Shown here: piece by piece, positions 30,252 to 42,213 of the stretch | Numbering within the stretch: the stretch's first letter is position 1 | Layout of the letters: each line of letters begins with the position of its first letter | Assembly: GCA_950097015.1 (NCBI GenBank) | Contig: CATNEN010000008.1 | Span: 3,472,001-3,536,000 of the forward strand | Length of the DNA stretch: 64,000 nucleotides | Direction: 5' to 3' | DNA from: Macrostomum hystrix | Lineage: Eukaryota; Platyhelminthes; Macrostomidae | The notes under the pieces: generated by a model | What the model was told of the DNA's origin: nothing | What the model saw: the letters and a program-made list of their open reading frames with translations, nothing else | The model's database searches: none | Program-made: the position numbers and the translations under genes

Positions 30252-33200
30252 GCCCCTGCTATTCGCCAGCCTCAAACCAGCATCATCAGCAACCCCAGCC
30301 TCACATTCAGCATCATCAGCAACCCCAGCCTCACATTCAGCATCATCAGCAAGCACTGCCTGGCAACCAGCATCATCAGCAAGCACTGCCTGGCAACCAG
30401 CATCATCAGCAAGCACTGCCTGGCAATCAGCAACATCAGCAAGCACTGCCTGGCAACCAGCATCATCAGCAAGCACTGCCTGGCAACCAGCATCATCAGC
30501 AACCCCAGCCTCACATTCAGCATCATCAGCAAGCACTGCCTGGCAACCAGCATCATCAGCAAGCACTGCCTGGCAATCAGCATCATCAGCAACCCCAGCC
30601 AGGCATCCAGCATCATCATCAACCCCAGCCTGGCAACCAGCAGCATCAGCAACCACAGCCTGGCACCCAGCGTCATCGCAGATCGAGGCGCAAGAAGACA
30701 AAAGCGGGGCTGTCTACACCGCTAAGGCAACCATCGAGCCCACCTATTCAGATCAATCCGGTATCAATTTTTGTCACCATTAATGTAGCCGGAAAGAAGC
30801 TAGACGCTTTAGTGGACTCTGGAGCATCGTGCTCTATCATGTCCACGGAGACCTACGAAAGCTTGCCGAACTCTAGAATCCAAGTCCTGGCAGGAGCAGA
30901 AGGTCATGTCAGCTTGGCAAACGGGAGTCCGATCTCTATCGAGAAGACAGTACAGTTGCCTGTGGCCATAGCTGGAAAACTCATCAGCACACCGGTACTG
31001 GTGGTCAGTGGAATCAAATACCAGCTGGTCCTAGGATCGGACTTCTGTAGGGACAACAGCTGTGTCATCGACTACCAGCATGCAGCGTTTAGAGTGGGCG
31101 AAAGCTCCATCCCGATCCGATGGCAGGCAGAACGACCGCTAGTGTGCAGGATCCTGTCACAAAGGTCACGAACTCTAAAACCAGGTCAGCAGATCGTCCT
31201 CCCTGGAAGGCTCGAAAGGAAAGGCCAGCGAAATAGCGGCTGTCTTGGCATCACCGAGAACCTGAGTCAGCTCAACCTCGAGTCCGGACGCTGCCTGGCC
31301 AAGGCTCTCGTAATACCATCAGAAAAAGCGCTGGTGCCGGCGAGACTCGTTAATCTAACAGAGGAGCCAGTACGAATTAGGAGAGGTAGCACGCTGGGTT
31401 GGTTCTGCCCACTTGAAGTCGCGGAACCGTTTAACACAGTCGAGCTACTTGCCATGGAATCTGATCCGTCTCGAAGTGCGGGTCTCAGCAAAGGCGATCC
31501 AAACGAACTAGAAATTTCGGAGCTGCTGCCCAACTCCTATGGGTCCTGTGGGCTGACCAGTGATGAAAACTCTGCCTTTCAAGATCTAATCTGGAAATAC
31601 CGAGACGTGTTTGCGACCAAGCAGTCCGCGCCAAAAGTCACCACAGTGGTACAGCACGGAATTGACACGACGAACGCGCGGCCCATCAAGATTCCACCGC
31701 GCCGATTGCCGCCGCACCTCCAGCCAGAAGTGGACCACCAAATTGACGAGCTGCTGGAAAAAGGCCAAATAGAAGTGGCACAGTCGCCTTGGTGCTCGCC
31801 ACTCGTTTGCGTCCGTAAGAAGAGCGGAGAAATGAGGATGTGTGTGGATTATCGCAAGCTTAACGATGTCACCGTCAAAGACGCAGTGCCTATGCCGAGA
31901 GTCGACGATGCATTGGAGGCCCTTCATGGGGCACAGATCTTCTCGACTATGGACCTGCACAGTGGGTTTTGGCAGGTCGGCATGTCTCCGAAGGACAAGG
32001 ACAAGACAGCTTTTTCAGTGCCACACCGGGGACAATTCCGATGGAAAGTCATGCCGTTTGGCTTGGTGAACAGCCCGGCGACCTTTACCAGGTTGATGGC
32101 AGCGGTGTTGGACAAGCAGATGTGGAGAACTTGTTTGGTCTACATTGACGACCTGCTAGTGTGGTCTGCCGACGTCGCGGAACATCTGCGTCGATTGGAG
32201 GAAATCTTTGAAAAGCTTCAACTGGCTAATCTTAGCTTGAAGCCACAAAAATGCCACTTTCTGCAAAAAGAAGTTGAGTTCCTGGGGCACAAGGTCTCCG
32301 CCACAGGTATCAGCACGGAAGAGTCCAAAGTCCAGGAAGTGAGAGACTGGCCAACGCCAAAGAACCTGTCGGAGCTGCAGTCTTTCTTAGGGTTGTGTGG
32401 CTACTACCGGAGATTCATCAGAAATTTTTCCGAGATCGCCGCACCATTGACTCTGTTGACAACTAAAGGCGCAAAGTTCCGATGGGAGGAGGAGCAGGAG
32501 ACTGCCTTCGAAGCATTAAAACAGAATTTGACGAGCTCTGAAGTCATGGCACATCCGGACTTTTCGCCTACGGCTGGTGAGTTCGTGCTCGACACCGATG
32601 GAAGCTCAAAGGTTGGAATCGGGGCCGTACTCTCGCAAGTCCAGACCGATGGTTCGGAGCGAGTGATCGCGTATGCCTCAAAGTCGCTGAATCAAGCAGA
32701 GCGCAATTACTGCACGACACGATTAGAGCTGCTGGCAGTGGTGACGTTCGTTGCCAAGTTCAAATACTACCTTCTCGGCAAAGAATTCTGCCTGCGCACT
32801 GACCACAGCAGCCTCCAGTGGCTAAAGAACTTCAAGGATGCTGAGGGACAGGTGGCACGTTGGCTGGAGAAGCTGGCACCGTTCCAGTACAGGATCGTCC
32901 ACCGGCCAGGTCGAGCCCACGTCAATGCGGATGCAATGTCCCGAAAGCCGGTTGTAAGAAAGCATTTTGGCGCCGACTCATGCCCTGTCTGTGCAAGTGG
33001 GTATAGCAACAGGATCAACAGCATCGAACTGCGAGGCTTTTCAGCAGCAGATCTCAAGCGCGAACAGGATGAGGACGGTGACCTACGGGCTGTCAAGAAT
33101 GCACTGATCCTTATTACTCAGTCGCCAAATGCGGGAGAGATCGACACCACGGCCTGGAGTCCACTGGCAAGAGGAATTTGGGCGCGACGAGATGATTTGC

Positions 33201-34576
33201 TGCTCCAAGAAGAGACGCTGTTCATACGTGACAAGAACAAGAGCGACAAGCAACTCATCGTGCTCCCACAAAGCTGTCTTCCAAGGACGTTGAAAAGCTT
33301 GCACCAGGGTGTCGGAGGCGGCCACATGGGCTACGCGAAGACGAAACACAAGATGTTGCAGCGTTTCTGGCGGCCAGGTCTGGCCCGGGCGATTGAGGAG
33401 TTTATTCGAGGATGCGCTGTCTGCTGCAAAGCGAAAGCAGGGAAGAAGAATCGCGCCCCTCTAAAACCTCTCACATTTGCCGCACCATTCGACTGCATCA
33501 TGGTGGACATTGTTGGGCCACTGCCGCGAAGCAAAGCCGGAAACTCGTACATTCTGACTGTCCAAGACTCCTTCACTAAGTGGCCAGACGCCTACCCATT
33601 GCGCAATCAGAAAGCGAAGACGGTTGCAAAAGTCCTGTTCGACAGATGGATTAGTCAGCATGGTTGTCCGAACACGCTGCACAGTGACCAAGGAAGAAAC
33701 TTCGAGTCCAAAATCGTGCGAGAGATGTGCCGGATGCTCGAGATCAGGAAGTCGCGGACTACAGCCTACCATCCAAGTGGAAATGGACAGGTTGAAAACT
33801 TCAACAAGAGCTTGAAGTCCATGCTCAAGTGCTGCCTAGAAGACGCCGGACGGAACGACTGGGAGGAGTTCGTGAGTTCAGCGTTGATGGCGTACCGATC
33901 GAGCGTCCACAGAGGCACAGGCTACACGCCCCACTACATGGTCTACGGTACGGAGATGCGCCTGCCTATCGATCTGTCCGACCAGCCGCCCCAGCGCGTG
34001 AGCTCGCATGTGGAATTCGTCAAAGACCTGGAGATCAAATTGCAGACGGCTCATCGCGCTGCGCGGATGCAGCTAAACACGTATCAGAGAAGGCAGAAGG
34101 ACCACTACGACAAAAAAACTCGGGGTTCCGACATCAAGGAGGGCGACCACGTCTTTATCTACAGTCCCGCACTGAAGCCTGACGAAGCAGCGAAGTTTCA
34201 CATCAGTTGGCGAGGACCTGTCCGTGTACTCTGCAAAATCTCAGAGGTTCTGTTCAAGGTAGAGAATCCGTCGAACCACAGGAAAACGAAAGTCGTCCAC
34301 TTCAACAACCTCCGGAAGTTCCAAGTACAGGAGGTGAAAGGGCCGGAGACCGAGCCGGACGACGTACAGTCCGAAGCCGAAGAACCCGAGCAAGATCAGG
34401 AAGAGGAAGACTGGCATCCTGGACACCAGAGGAAAGACCCAGTTAGACCTAACCCGGAGGTTCAGGCCGAACTGCCGCCGGAGCATGAGGAACCGGAGGA
34501 GGTGGAATTCGAACCACGAAGGTCCGGCAGAACACGCCGACAACCTGATCGATATGGCCAGCCTGTGCTGTACTGA
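30161..34576 (+). CDS. pol: pol polyprotein (protease, RT, RNase H, integrase), copy 2
   Basis: The frame has the same length and domains as copy 1. One base differs shortly before the protease active site, giving NVAGKKLDALVDSG instead of NVAEKKLDALVDSG. All catalytic residues named for copy 1 are present. The 10-residue HHQQ repeats are at 30281-30669. Confidence 0.95.
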   Translation: MLPLRRGRTPVVPVPEFGKRQEGPTSWRQLSPCYSPASNQHHQQPQPHIQHHQQPQPHIQHHQQALPGNQHHQQALPGNQHHQQALPGNQQHQQALPGNQHHQQALPGNQHHQQPQPHIQHHQQALPGNQHHQQALPGNQHHQQPQPGIQHHHQPQPGNQQHQQPQPGTQRHRRSRRKKTKAGLSTPLRQPSSPPIQINPVSIFVTINVAGKKLDALVDSGASCSIMSTETYESLPNSRIQVLAGAEGHVSLANGSPISIEKTVQLPVAIAGKLISTPVLVVSGIKYQLVLGSDFCRDNSCVIDYQHAAFRVGESSIPIRWQAERPLVCRILSQRSRTLKPGQQIVLPGRLERKGQRNSGCLGITENLSQLNLESGRCLAKALVIPSEKALVPARLVNLTEEPVRIRRGSTLGWFCPLEVAEPFNTVELLAMESDPSRSAGLSKGDPNELEISELLPNSYGSCGLTSDENSAFQDLIWKYRDVFATKQSAPKVTTVVQHGIDTTNARPIKIPPRRLPPHLQPEVDHQIDELLEKGQIEVAQSPWCSPLVCVRKKSGEMRMCVDYRKLNDVTVKDAVPMPRVDDALEALHGAQIFSTMDLHSGFWQVGMSPKDKDKTAFSVPHRGQFRWKVMPFGLVNSPATFTRLMAAVLDKQMWRTCLVYIDDLLVWSADVAEHLRRLEEIFEKLQLANLSLKPQKCHFLQKEVEFLGHKVSATGISTEESKVQEVRDWPTPKNLSELQSFLGLCGYYRRFIRNFSEIAAPLTLLTTKGAKFRWEEEQETAFEALKQNLTSSEVMAHPDFSPTAGEFVLDTDGSSKVGIGAVLSQVQTDGSERVIAYASKSLNQAERNYCTTRLELLAVVTFVAKFKYYLLGKEFCLRTDHSSLQWLKNFKDAEGQVARWLEKLAPFQYRIVHRPGRAHVNADAMSRKPVVRKHFGADSCPVCASGYSNRINSIELRGFSAADLKREQDEDGDLRAVKNALILITQSPNAGEIDTTAWSPLARGIWARRDDLLLQEETLFIRDKNKSDKQLIVLPQSCLPRTLKSLHQGVGGGHMGYAKTKHKMLQRFWRPGLARAIEEFIRGCAVCCKAKAGKKNRAPLKPLTFAAPFDCIMVDIVGPLPRSKAGNSYILTVQDSFTKWPDAYPLRNQKAKTVAKVLFDRWISQHGCPNTLHSDQGRNFESKIVREMCRMLEIRKSRTTAYHPSGNGQVENFNKSLKSMLKCCLEDAGRNDWEEFVSSALMAYRSSVHRGTGYTPHYMVYGTEMRLPIDLSDQPPQRVSSHVEFVKDLEIKLQTAHRAARMQLNTYQRRQKDHYDKKTRGSDIKEGDHVFIYSPALKPDEAAKFHISWRGPVRVLCKISEVLFKVENPSNHRKTKVVHFNNLRKFQVQEVKGPETEPDDVQSEAEEPEQDQEEEDWHPGHQRKDPVRPNPEVQAELPPEHEEPEEVEFEPRRSGRTRRQPDRYGQPVLY
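30212..30218 (+). promoter_or_regulatory. Putative -1 frameshift site between gag and pol, copy 2
   Basis: GGGAAAA in the same phase as in copy 1, within the gag/pol overlap. Confidence 0.6.
30281..30669 (+). repeat. 30-nt coding repeat between nucleocapsid and protease, copy 2
   Basis: Same copy number and variant order as in copy 1, so the array has not changed since the unit was duplicated. Confidence 0.9.
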
Positions 34577-35639
34577 GGCCCGCGAGTCGAGCAAAGCGAC
34601 ATCAAACTGCACGTTTCGTCGCATCATCTGATGTTCAGTAGCGTCCCGACGTGGATCTCTGCTAAAGATACTATCAGATTGCGTCATGCTCCCCGGTGTG
34701 AGTGGTCGGAGGGGACCCCGGCCTTCCTAGCCGCGTATTATTTAGCACGTACTTTACTGTATGTTCGTTTGGTGTAGGGTTTACTTGTACCGTATGTGTT
34801 CGTATGTACTAAACCTGGCATTCTGGGAGGGTGGACACGGGCCGCCTCTGCCGGCAGGTACAAGGCATCATCGCAGCCCCATGCCTGGTAACATCACTTC
34901 CCTGGCTGCAACGCCGCTCGGCCTGCGACGTCAACACCTTGCCTGCGATGCCATCGGACTGCCTGCGACGTCAGCGCACTGCCGGCGACGCCATCGCACT
35001 GTCTGCGGAGCCAGCGCCCTGCCTGCGACGTCAGCGCAATGCCTGCGACTCTAGCAATCCTGCGACGACAGCGTATGCCCGCGAGGTCAGTGCTCTGCCG
35101 AGGTCGCCTGCGCCGGCAGCGACGGCTGCCCGGCCTGTGACGTCAACACCTTGCCTGCGATGCCATCGGCCTGCCTGCGATGTTAGCGCACTGCCGGCGA
35201 CGTCAGCGCACTGTCTGCGACGCCACCGCCCTGCCTGGGACGCCGGCGTGCGCCTGCGATGTCAGTGCTCTGCCGAAGTCGCCTGCGCCGGCTGCAACGG
35301 CTGCTCGGTCTGCGACGTCAGCGCCTTGCCTGCGGTGCCAGCACACTGTCTGCGACGTCAGCGCCGTGCCTGCGACGGCTGCCCTGGCTGCGACCACAGC
35401 GCTCTGCTATCAGCGCCGAGGCCGGTGACGTCAGTGCCCGGTCCGCGACGTCGGTACATAGCCTAGACGTGCGTCCCTACAGTCTTGCCGCGCTCTGCCA
35501 ACCCCAGTGCCTCCCTGTCCAGTGCCAGTAACTTTCGTTTCGTTCCTTTTGTTTACATTTAAATTTCGGTCGGTCGACGTCGTTTATCCCAGTGTCTTCT
35601 TTTCCCAGTTTCATCCTTATGCGTGTATTTTGCTTTTTT
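34577..35639 (+). other. 3' noncoding region with GACGTC-rich repeats, copy 2
   Basis: Same as 18913-19975, with TGACGTCA at 35138-35145 and 35426-35433. Confidence 0.75.
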
Positions 35640-35651
35640 AGGAGGGGAGGA
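35640..35651 (+). other. Polypurine tract, copy 2
   Basis: AGGAGGGGAGGA directly before the 3' LTR. Confidence 0.88.
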
Positions 35652-36340
35652 TGTGGTGCCGGTGTCTCTGGCCTTGTGGTTTTGTTAGGCCTTCCTCACC
35701 CAGCGCCGTCTTGGCTCAGAGTGCCCGGTGCCGCCATCTGATTGGCTGGGCGCGGGCATTGTGTGCCTATCCTACCCCAGCCCTGCGTGGCTTTGCCCTC
35801 ACGCCAATCAGCTCTGCGTAGCTTTGCCCGTCCACCCGTCCAGCGCGTACAACCCTACCCCCCAGCGCGCTGTAGGCTTTGTTTGTGCTCCGCCCCTGTC
35901 TGCCCCCTTGTCAGCCCTTAAGGTATCGTTTTCTGCCCGGGCCAAGGCTACCTCTCTCCCCCTTGCGAACTTTAAAAGATCGTGCCGTAAAGACGGTCTC
36001 TTACGGCGAAGGCTCAATTTATTGCATAGCGAAGTGATTATTGAATAGTGATTCCGAGTGCATGGTTTATTAAAGTGCAAAAATTGCCGACAAATACATT
36101 CAGCGTCATCCTGCCATCCTATCGTGCGTCCCGACCGGTAAGCACTGTATTTGTGTCTGTCCTTTCGGGGTGCCAGGTCCGCACGGAGTACTGTAATAAT
36201 CTTAGAAGTACTGTGTGAGCGTCCTAACGCCACCAGTCCCTGACTGCAACAGAGCGTCCTAACGCCTGATTCAGTGATCGATAATATTTTACTTAATAGG
36301 GCTGTGGGCCGGGGATCTCAAACCGACCACTGTCACTACA
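35652..36340 (+). repeat. 3' LTR, retrotransposon copy 2
   Basis: 689 bp, followed by the target copy GAAT at 36341-36344. The spliced-leader-like block is at 35986-36029. Confidence 0.95.
35986..36029 (+). other. Spliced-leader-like sequence, 3' LTR of copy 2
   Basis: Identical to the other three copies. Confidence 0.7.
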
Positions 36341-37857
36341 GAATATAGGATTGGGGGCGGATGAATATAGGATTGGGGCGGATGAATCTAGGACTCGGGG
36401 GGCGGACGAATCTAGGATTGGGGGGCGGATGAATCTAGGATTAGAGGCGTATGAATCTAGGATTGGGGGCGGAGGAATCTAGGATTAGAGGCGTATAAAT
36501 CTAGGACTGTGGGGGGCGGATGAATCTAGGATTTAGGGGCGGATGAATCTAGGATTGGGGGGCCGGATAAATCTATTATTTTAGGGCGGATGAATTTAGG
36601 ATTGGGGGCGAATGAATCTAGGATTGGGGGGGGGCGGATGAATCTAGGATTGGGGGCGGATGAATTTAGGATTGGGAGGGCGGATGAATCTAGGATTGGG
36701 AGGGCGGATAAATCTATTATTTTAGGGCGGATGAATTTAGGATTGGGGGCGGATGAATTTAGGATTGGGGGTGGATGAATCTAGGACTGGAGGCGGATGA
36801 ATCTAGGATTGGGAGGGCGGATAAATCTATTATTTTAGGGCGGATGAATCTAGGATTGGGGGCGGATGAATCTAGGATTGGGGTCCGATGAATCTAGGAT
36901 TGAGGGCGGATGAATGTAGGATTGGGGGGCGGATGAATATAGGATTGGGGGGGCGGATAAATCTATTATTTTAGGGCGTATGAATCTAGGATTGGGGGGC
37001 GGATGAATCTAGGATTGGGAGGGCAGATAAATCTATTATTTTAGGGTGGATGAATTTAGGATTGGGGGTGGATGAATCTGGACTGGAGGCGGATGAATCT
37101 AGGATTGGGGGGCGGATAAATCTATTATTTTAGGGCGTATGAATCTAGGATTGGGGGGCGGATGAATCTAGGATTGGGAGGGCGGATAAATCTATTATTT
37201 TAGGGTGGATGAATTTAGGATTGGGGGTGGATGAATCTAGGACTGGAGGCGGATGAATCTAGGATTGGGGGGCGGATAAATCTATTATTTTAGGGCGGAT
37301 GAATCTAGGATTGGGGGGCGGATGAATCTAGGATTGGGAGGGCGGATAAATCTATTATTTTAGGGTGGATGAATTTAGGATTGGGGGTGGATGAATCTAG
37401 GACTGGAGGCGGATGAATATAGGATTGGGGGGGCGGATAAATCTATTATTTTAGGGCGGATGAATCTAGGATTGGGGGCGGATGAATCTAGGATTGGGAG
37501 GGCGGATAAATCTATTATTTTAGGGTGGATGAATTTAGGATTGGGGGTGGATGAATCTAGGACTGGGGGGCGGATGAATTTAGGATTGGGGGCGGATGAA
37601 TCTAGGACTGGGGGGCGGATGAATCTAGGATTGGGGGGGCGGATAAATCTATTATTTTAGGGCGGATGAATGTAGGATTGGGGGCGGATGAATCTAGGAT
37701 TGGGGGGCGGATGAATCTAGGATTGGGGGGACGGATGAATCTAGGATTGGGGTCGGATGAATCTAGGATTGAGGGCGGATGAATCTAGGATTGAGGGCGG
37801 ATGAATCTAGGATTGGGGGGCGGATGAATCTAGGTTTGGGGGGGGCGGATAAATCTA
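36341..37857. repeat. Right part of intron C-D array, unit 3
   Basis: GGATGAATCTAGGATTG array, similar to unit 2 but with a rearranged set of blocks around 37300-37440. Confidence 0.92.
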
Positions 37858-37901
37858 GGATCGAAGGACAGTTCAGGGCCAAAATCTAGGCGATCTCCTA
37901 G

Positions 37902-38225
37902 TCGCTGACTCAGTTCACAAACGCACCGTCGAGTTGGAATCCGGTGGGAACCCTCCGTCCCATCGGCCAGGTGCTGACGAATGACGCCGGAGTGCCACTG
38001 ACAACCGAGGAGCGCCTCACGGAGCTGGTCGCTGTGCTCCGCAGGGCCTGCCAACTGGCTGGTCGCGACCTGTCTGTGCGGCTGGCCGACCGGCTGGCAT
38101 TCCGTTGCCATGGCAACAGCAAGCCGGCCTGCCAGGTGGATGTAAGGCAGGCAGATGCTGGCGGCGGTGGTCCCAGACTAACAAAAAGTCCAGCCGGAGC
38201 TGGGGTTCTGCAGCTGCAGCTCTGA
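37902..38225 (+). CDS. Class I myosin exon D, unit 3
   Basis: Same protein as exon D of unit 1, with acceptor and stop preserved. Confidence 0.8.
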   Translation, partial: SLTQFTNAPSSWNPVGTLRPIGQVLTNDAGVPLTTEERLTELVAVLRRACQLAGRDLSVRLADRLAFRCHGNSKPACQVDVRQADAGGGGPRLTKSPAGAGVLQLQL

Positions 38226-39083
38226 CACAGTCTGACGTTCGGACAAATATATTGAATTGAACAATTGAATTTAAATTCGCACCAACAATTATAACACAAT
38301 GAGATTTATTTTTTTTCTGATAATGAAAGATATACATTTTACGCTCATGGTTTTTCGAGTATCTACTGAAAGTAATACTGATATTTTTAAACAAACTTGT
38401 TCAAATCGTCAAATCTAACAACGGATTCTAACCCAATTCGAATTTTTTAATGTCATAAGGCTGAGACGTTTGTGCATTATATAGCACAGCACCCAGTACT
38501 GTACGGCTAAATCATGTATTGTCTGTGTTAAGGCATAGCTATACTATACATAAAAAGTTCCATCATGCCGTTAAGTGCTTTCTAAAAATTCCTTTAACAG
38601 TTTTTTAATATTTCGCGCAAGTTTAAAACGGCATTTTTGTTAGTCCAGCGAAATAATATAATATGCTATAGTTGATGTTCAATAACTGCTGGCTATTTTT
38701 GTAAGCTAATAAGCGGTTCATTTTCATCATTGATTATTATTGAAATCGAGTTTTATTAAACACTTTTTTAAACAATACGAGAACCTTATTACGCGTACAG
38801 AATTAATTATAACAAAAACAAAAAATATATTTTTTAGTCTACGTTCGTTGATTGGGCGCTGTCGCGTGTTTGCTACTACTTTTATATATCGGATACTTTT
38901 TAAAGACGTATTGGCAGAACATTGACTTGATTGACTTGATTTTTTATATTTTTGTCATTGAATTGCTGACTGTTTATTTTCCAGTTAGTTAGGCGAACAA
39001 CAGTTGAACAATGCTTGTTAAAAATGCGACTGAACTTAAAGTGAAACAAGTTGATTTGATAAGCGGACAATGCAATGAGCAAC

Positions 39084-39256
39084 GTTCACCAGTCATTCAG
39101 CCATCACCCACCAGTCATTCAGGCATCACCCATCAGTCATTCAGGCATCACCCATCAGTCATTCAGGCATCACCCATCAGTCATTCAGGCATCACCCATC
39201 AGTCATTCAGGCATCACCCATCAGTCATTCAGCCATCACGCACCAGTCATTCAGGT
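39084..39256. repeat. 22-bp minisatellite after myosin I, unit 3
   Basis: TCATTCAGGCATCACCCATC array, two units shorter than in units 1 and 2 and like unit 4. The AT-rich flank 38226-39083 holds nothing new. Confidence 0.9.
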
Positions 39257-39258
39257 CA

Positions 39259-39457
39259 TCAGTCTGCCCTAGTCGCCTCGGCGCCGCCTGTCTTCAGCTG
39301 CTGTCGCCGCATTCGCCGGAACTGCTTGGGGTCGATGCCCAGCTCCAGCAGTCGCTGCTCGCTGATCTGCAGCCTGTCATCGGATTTGGACTTCGGCTTC
39401 GACTTGTTCAGCTTCTTAGACTTCAGCTTGGCCTTGCGGAGGTCAGGCGTTGCGTCC
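39259..39457 (-). pseudogene. KRI1: KRI1 3'-end fragment, junction of units 3 and 4
   Basis: Third copy of the 199-bp KRI1 tip, with the same breakpoint. All three fragments carry AAGCTGAAC where intact KRI1 has AAGTTGAAC. Confidence 0.92.
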
Positions 39458-39824
39458 TTCAGGAAGCATTTCCATAAATGGAAACAAAAACCAAAAAACT
39501 CTTTTGCGCAGCTTCGCTTTAAGCGAAATTGCCTTGGAATAAAACAAATAGTTTTAATTCTTTGGAGGCTCATTGCCAGCATGAAATGATTCACTAACAG
39601 CAAAGCCGCTGGTTCAACTTCGTCTCTCGCTACAAATAGATTTTCCATCGAAACATTTCTTACGAACCAGAAACCTAAAAAAGCATGTCTGTGAACCAGT
39701 AAATGAACGAAGCTGTTACCTTTGAACACTGAAATAAACCAACTTTATATCCGTAAACCCAAAAAAACTTAACCGTATTCTGTAAACCCCTAAAAAAAAA
39801 TATAGATAAAAAAATATACCAACA

Positions 39825-40373
39825 CCATGTCCATAAACCCAAAATAAACTGATTGTATGCCCATATTGTTATGTCCATAAACCCCAAGCAAGCCAGGCTC
39901 ATGTCCATAAACCCCAAGCAAGCCAGGCTCATGTCCATAAACCCCAAGCAAGCCAGGCTCATGTCCATAAACCCCAAGCAAGCCAGGCTCATGTCCATAA
40001 ACCCCAAGCAAGCCAGGCTCATGTCCATAAACCCCAAGCAAGCCAGGCTTATGTCCATAAACCCCAAGCAAGCCAGGCTCATGTCCATAAACCCCAAGCA
40101 AGTCAGGCTTATGTCCATAAACCCCAAGCAAGCCCCGGCTTATGTCCATAAACCCCAAGCAAGCCAGGCTTATGTCCATAAACCCCAAGCAAGCCAAGCT
40201 CATGTCCATAAACCCCAAGCAAGCCAGGCTCATGTCCATAAACCCCAAGCAAGCCCCGGCTTATGTCCATAAACCCCAAGCAAGTCAGGCTTATGTCCAT
40301 AAACCCCAAGCAAGTCAGGCTTATGTCCATAAACCCCAAGCAAGCCCAGGCTTATGTCCATAAACCGCCAAGT
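39825..40373. repeat. 30-bp minisatellite before exon A, unit 4
   Basis: CATGTCCATAAACCCCAAGC array of about 17 units. Confidence 0.9.
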
Positions 40374-40401
40374 CAGCCCCGGCTCTCCACCCAATCCGCA
40401 G

Positions 40402-40921
40402 CACTGACCGGCAGCTGTCCTCGCAGTGGCCGGAGGGTGCAGAATCAGCCAATCGGGTTCAGAAGCGGCCCCCCTCAGCAGGTCTGCTGTTCAAGCAGAG
40501 CATCCAGGCTCTGGTGCAGCGGCTGGCAGGAATGCGGCCTCACTATGTCCGCTGCCTGAAGCCGAACAGTTCCAAGCAGTCCGGCATATTCGATAGTCGC
40601 CTAGTGGAACACCAGGCCCGCTACCTCAACCTGCTGGAGAGTGCCCGGGTGCGCAGGGCGGGGTTCGCGATGCGCCTGCCCTACCAGTACTTCCTGCAGA
40701 GATACAAGCTGTGCGACTCGCCCGCCGTGTGGCCGAACCCGCCGCCCGGCATGCCGCTCAGAGATGCCGCCCGAAGCATCCTGGCCAGGCTGCAGTTGGA
40801 CAGTGCAGATCGGGTTCGATACGGCCTCACCAAACTGTTTGTGCGCCATGCTAGGACCGTGTTCGCTCTGGAGCAGGCCCGGGTTCGAGCCCTGCCTGCT
40901 GTGGTCACCGTCATTCAGAAG
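40402..40921 (+). CDS. Class I myosin exon A, unit 4
   Basis: Same protein as exon A of unit 1, borders preserved. Confidence 0.8.
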
Positions 40922-40936
40922 GTATTAGAAACTGGC

Positions 40937-41660
40937 GAGATGAAAGGAGCGGGGAGATGGAGATGAAGGGAGGGTGAGATGAAGGGACTGGCGAGAAGAA
41001 GGGACGGGGAGATAAATGGACGGGGAGATAAAGGGACGGGGAGATAAAGGGACCCGGAGATGAAGGGACGGGGATATGAAGGGACGGGGAGATAAAGGGA
41101 CCGGGAGATGAAGGGACGGGGAGATGAAGGGAGGGTGAGATGAAGAGCCGGGGAGATGAAGGGACGGGGAGATGAAGGGACGGGGAGATGAAGGGTCGGG
41201 GAGAAGAAGGGACGGGGAGATGAAGGGACGGGGAGATGAAGAGACGGGGAGATGAAGTGAGGGTGAGATGAAGGGACGGGGAGATAAAGGGACCGGGAGA
41301 TGAAGGGACGGGGAGATGAAAGGGCGGGGAGATTAAGTGACGGGGAGATGAAGAGACGGGGAGATGAAGGGAGGGTGAGATGAAGGGAGGGTGAGATGAA
41401 GGGACGTGGAGATGAAGGGAGGGTGAGATGAAGGGACGGGGAGATGAAAGGGCGGGGAGATTAAGGGACGGGGAGATGAAGAGACGGTCAGATGAAGGGA
41501 CGGGGAGAGGAAGAGACGGGGAGATGAAGGGAGGGTGAGATGAAGGGACGGGGAGATGAAGGGACGTGGAGATGAAGGGAGGGGGAGATGAAGGGACGTG
41601 GAGATGAAGGGAGGGGGAGATGAAGGGAGGGGGAGATGAAGGGAGGGGGAGATAAAGATG
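40937..41660. repeat. Purine-rich minisatellite in intron A-B, unit 4
   Basis: GAGATGAAGGGACGGG array; the variant order is mostly like unit 2, with some units like unit 1. Confidence 0.9.
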
Positions 41661-42147
41661 AAATAGGAAGACAATGATTACAATAAATAGTCATGGAGAT
41701 TTTACATTTATTTAAGCAAGAGATACTTATACAGAATCCTAATTTTGTTTAAAGCAATTATATCATTTTTTATTCTTGGTTGCTTCTTTAGCGCATTCGC
41801 TCACACAAAAGGCCTCATATTTATATTTGAGCATTTAGTCAGCTGTTGCTCACCTCTCAGACGGCTGTTGTCCATTTGGAATGCCGGTTCAGCCACACCG
41901 TCACAAAAATAGCCTTGTCTAGTCATCTGTCTATTCGCATTGGGCCTGAATTGTAAACAGGCTTGTCATCTAAGCAGTTCAATAATTCGCGCTTCTCTAC
42001 TCATGCCAGTAGTGCGATTAGCATTTAACTCAAAGAGAAACGAGCAGATATTTTTTTTCCAGTGAAATAGTAATTAATATGCGCACGTTACTACTCACTA
42101 AAAGCAACTAAAAAAATACGCCACCGCCCGCCCGTGCGTTGTTCTAG

Positions 42148-42213
42148 CACTATAGAGGCCGGCTTGGCAGGATCTACTTCGCCAAGTACAGGCTGGCCGT
42201 TTGGATTCAGGCT
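42148..42213 (+). CDS. Class I myosin exon B (IQ), unit 4
   Basis: Copy of the 66-nt IQ exon with intact splice borders. Confidence 0.8.

Larger units (their letters stand above)
28491..36340 (+). mobile_element. Ty3/gypsy LTR retrotransposon, copy 2
   Basis: This element has the same length (7850 bp), insertion base and target duplication as copy 1, shifted by exactly 15664 bases. The difference I noticed is one coding change in pol. Its own two LTRs differ at the same block as in copy 1. It therefore arose by duplication of the whole unit, not by a second insertion. Confidence 0.96.
23813..39457 (+). repeat. Segmental tandem duplication, unit 3 (with LTR retrotransposon)
   Basis: The third direct repeat is 15645 bp, or about 7.8 kb without the element. 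It shares the element and its insertion base with unit 2 and a silent GGT-to-GGC change in exon C with unit 4. It therefore looks like an intermediate between them, or the product of unequal crossing over or gene conversion. Confidence 0.93.

Noticed and set aside
23813-39457. Possibility that unit 3 is only an assembly duplicate of unit 2
   Set aside because: Not fully excluded, but it differs from unit 2 in array lengths, a silent exon C change and one pol residue, so it is treated as real here.
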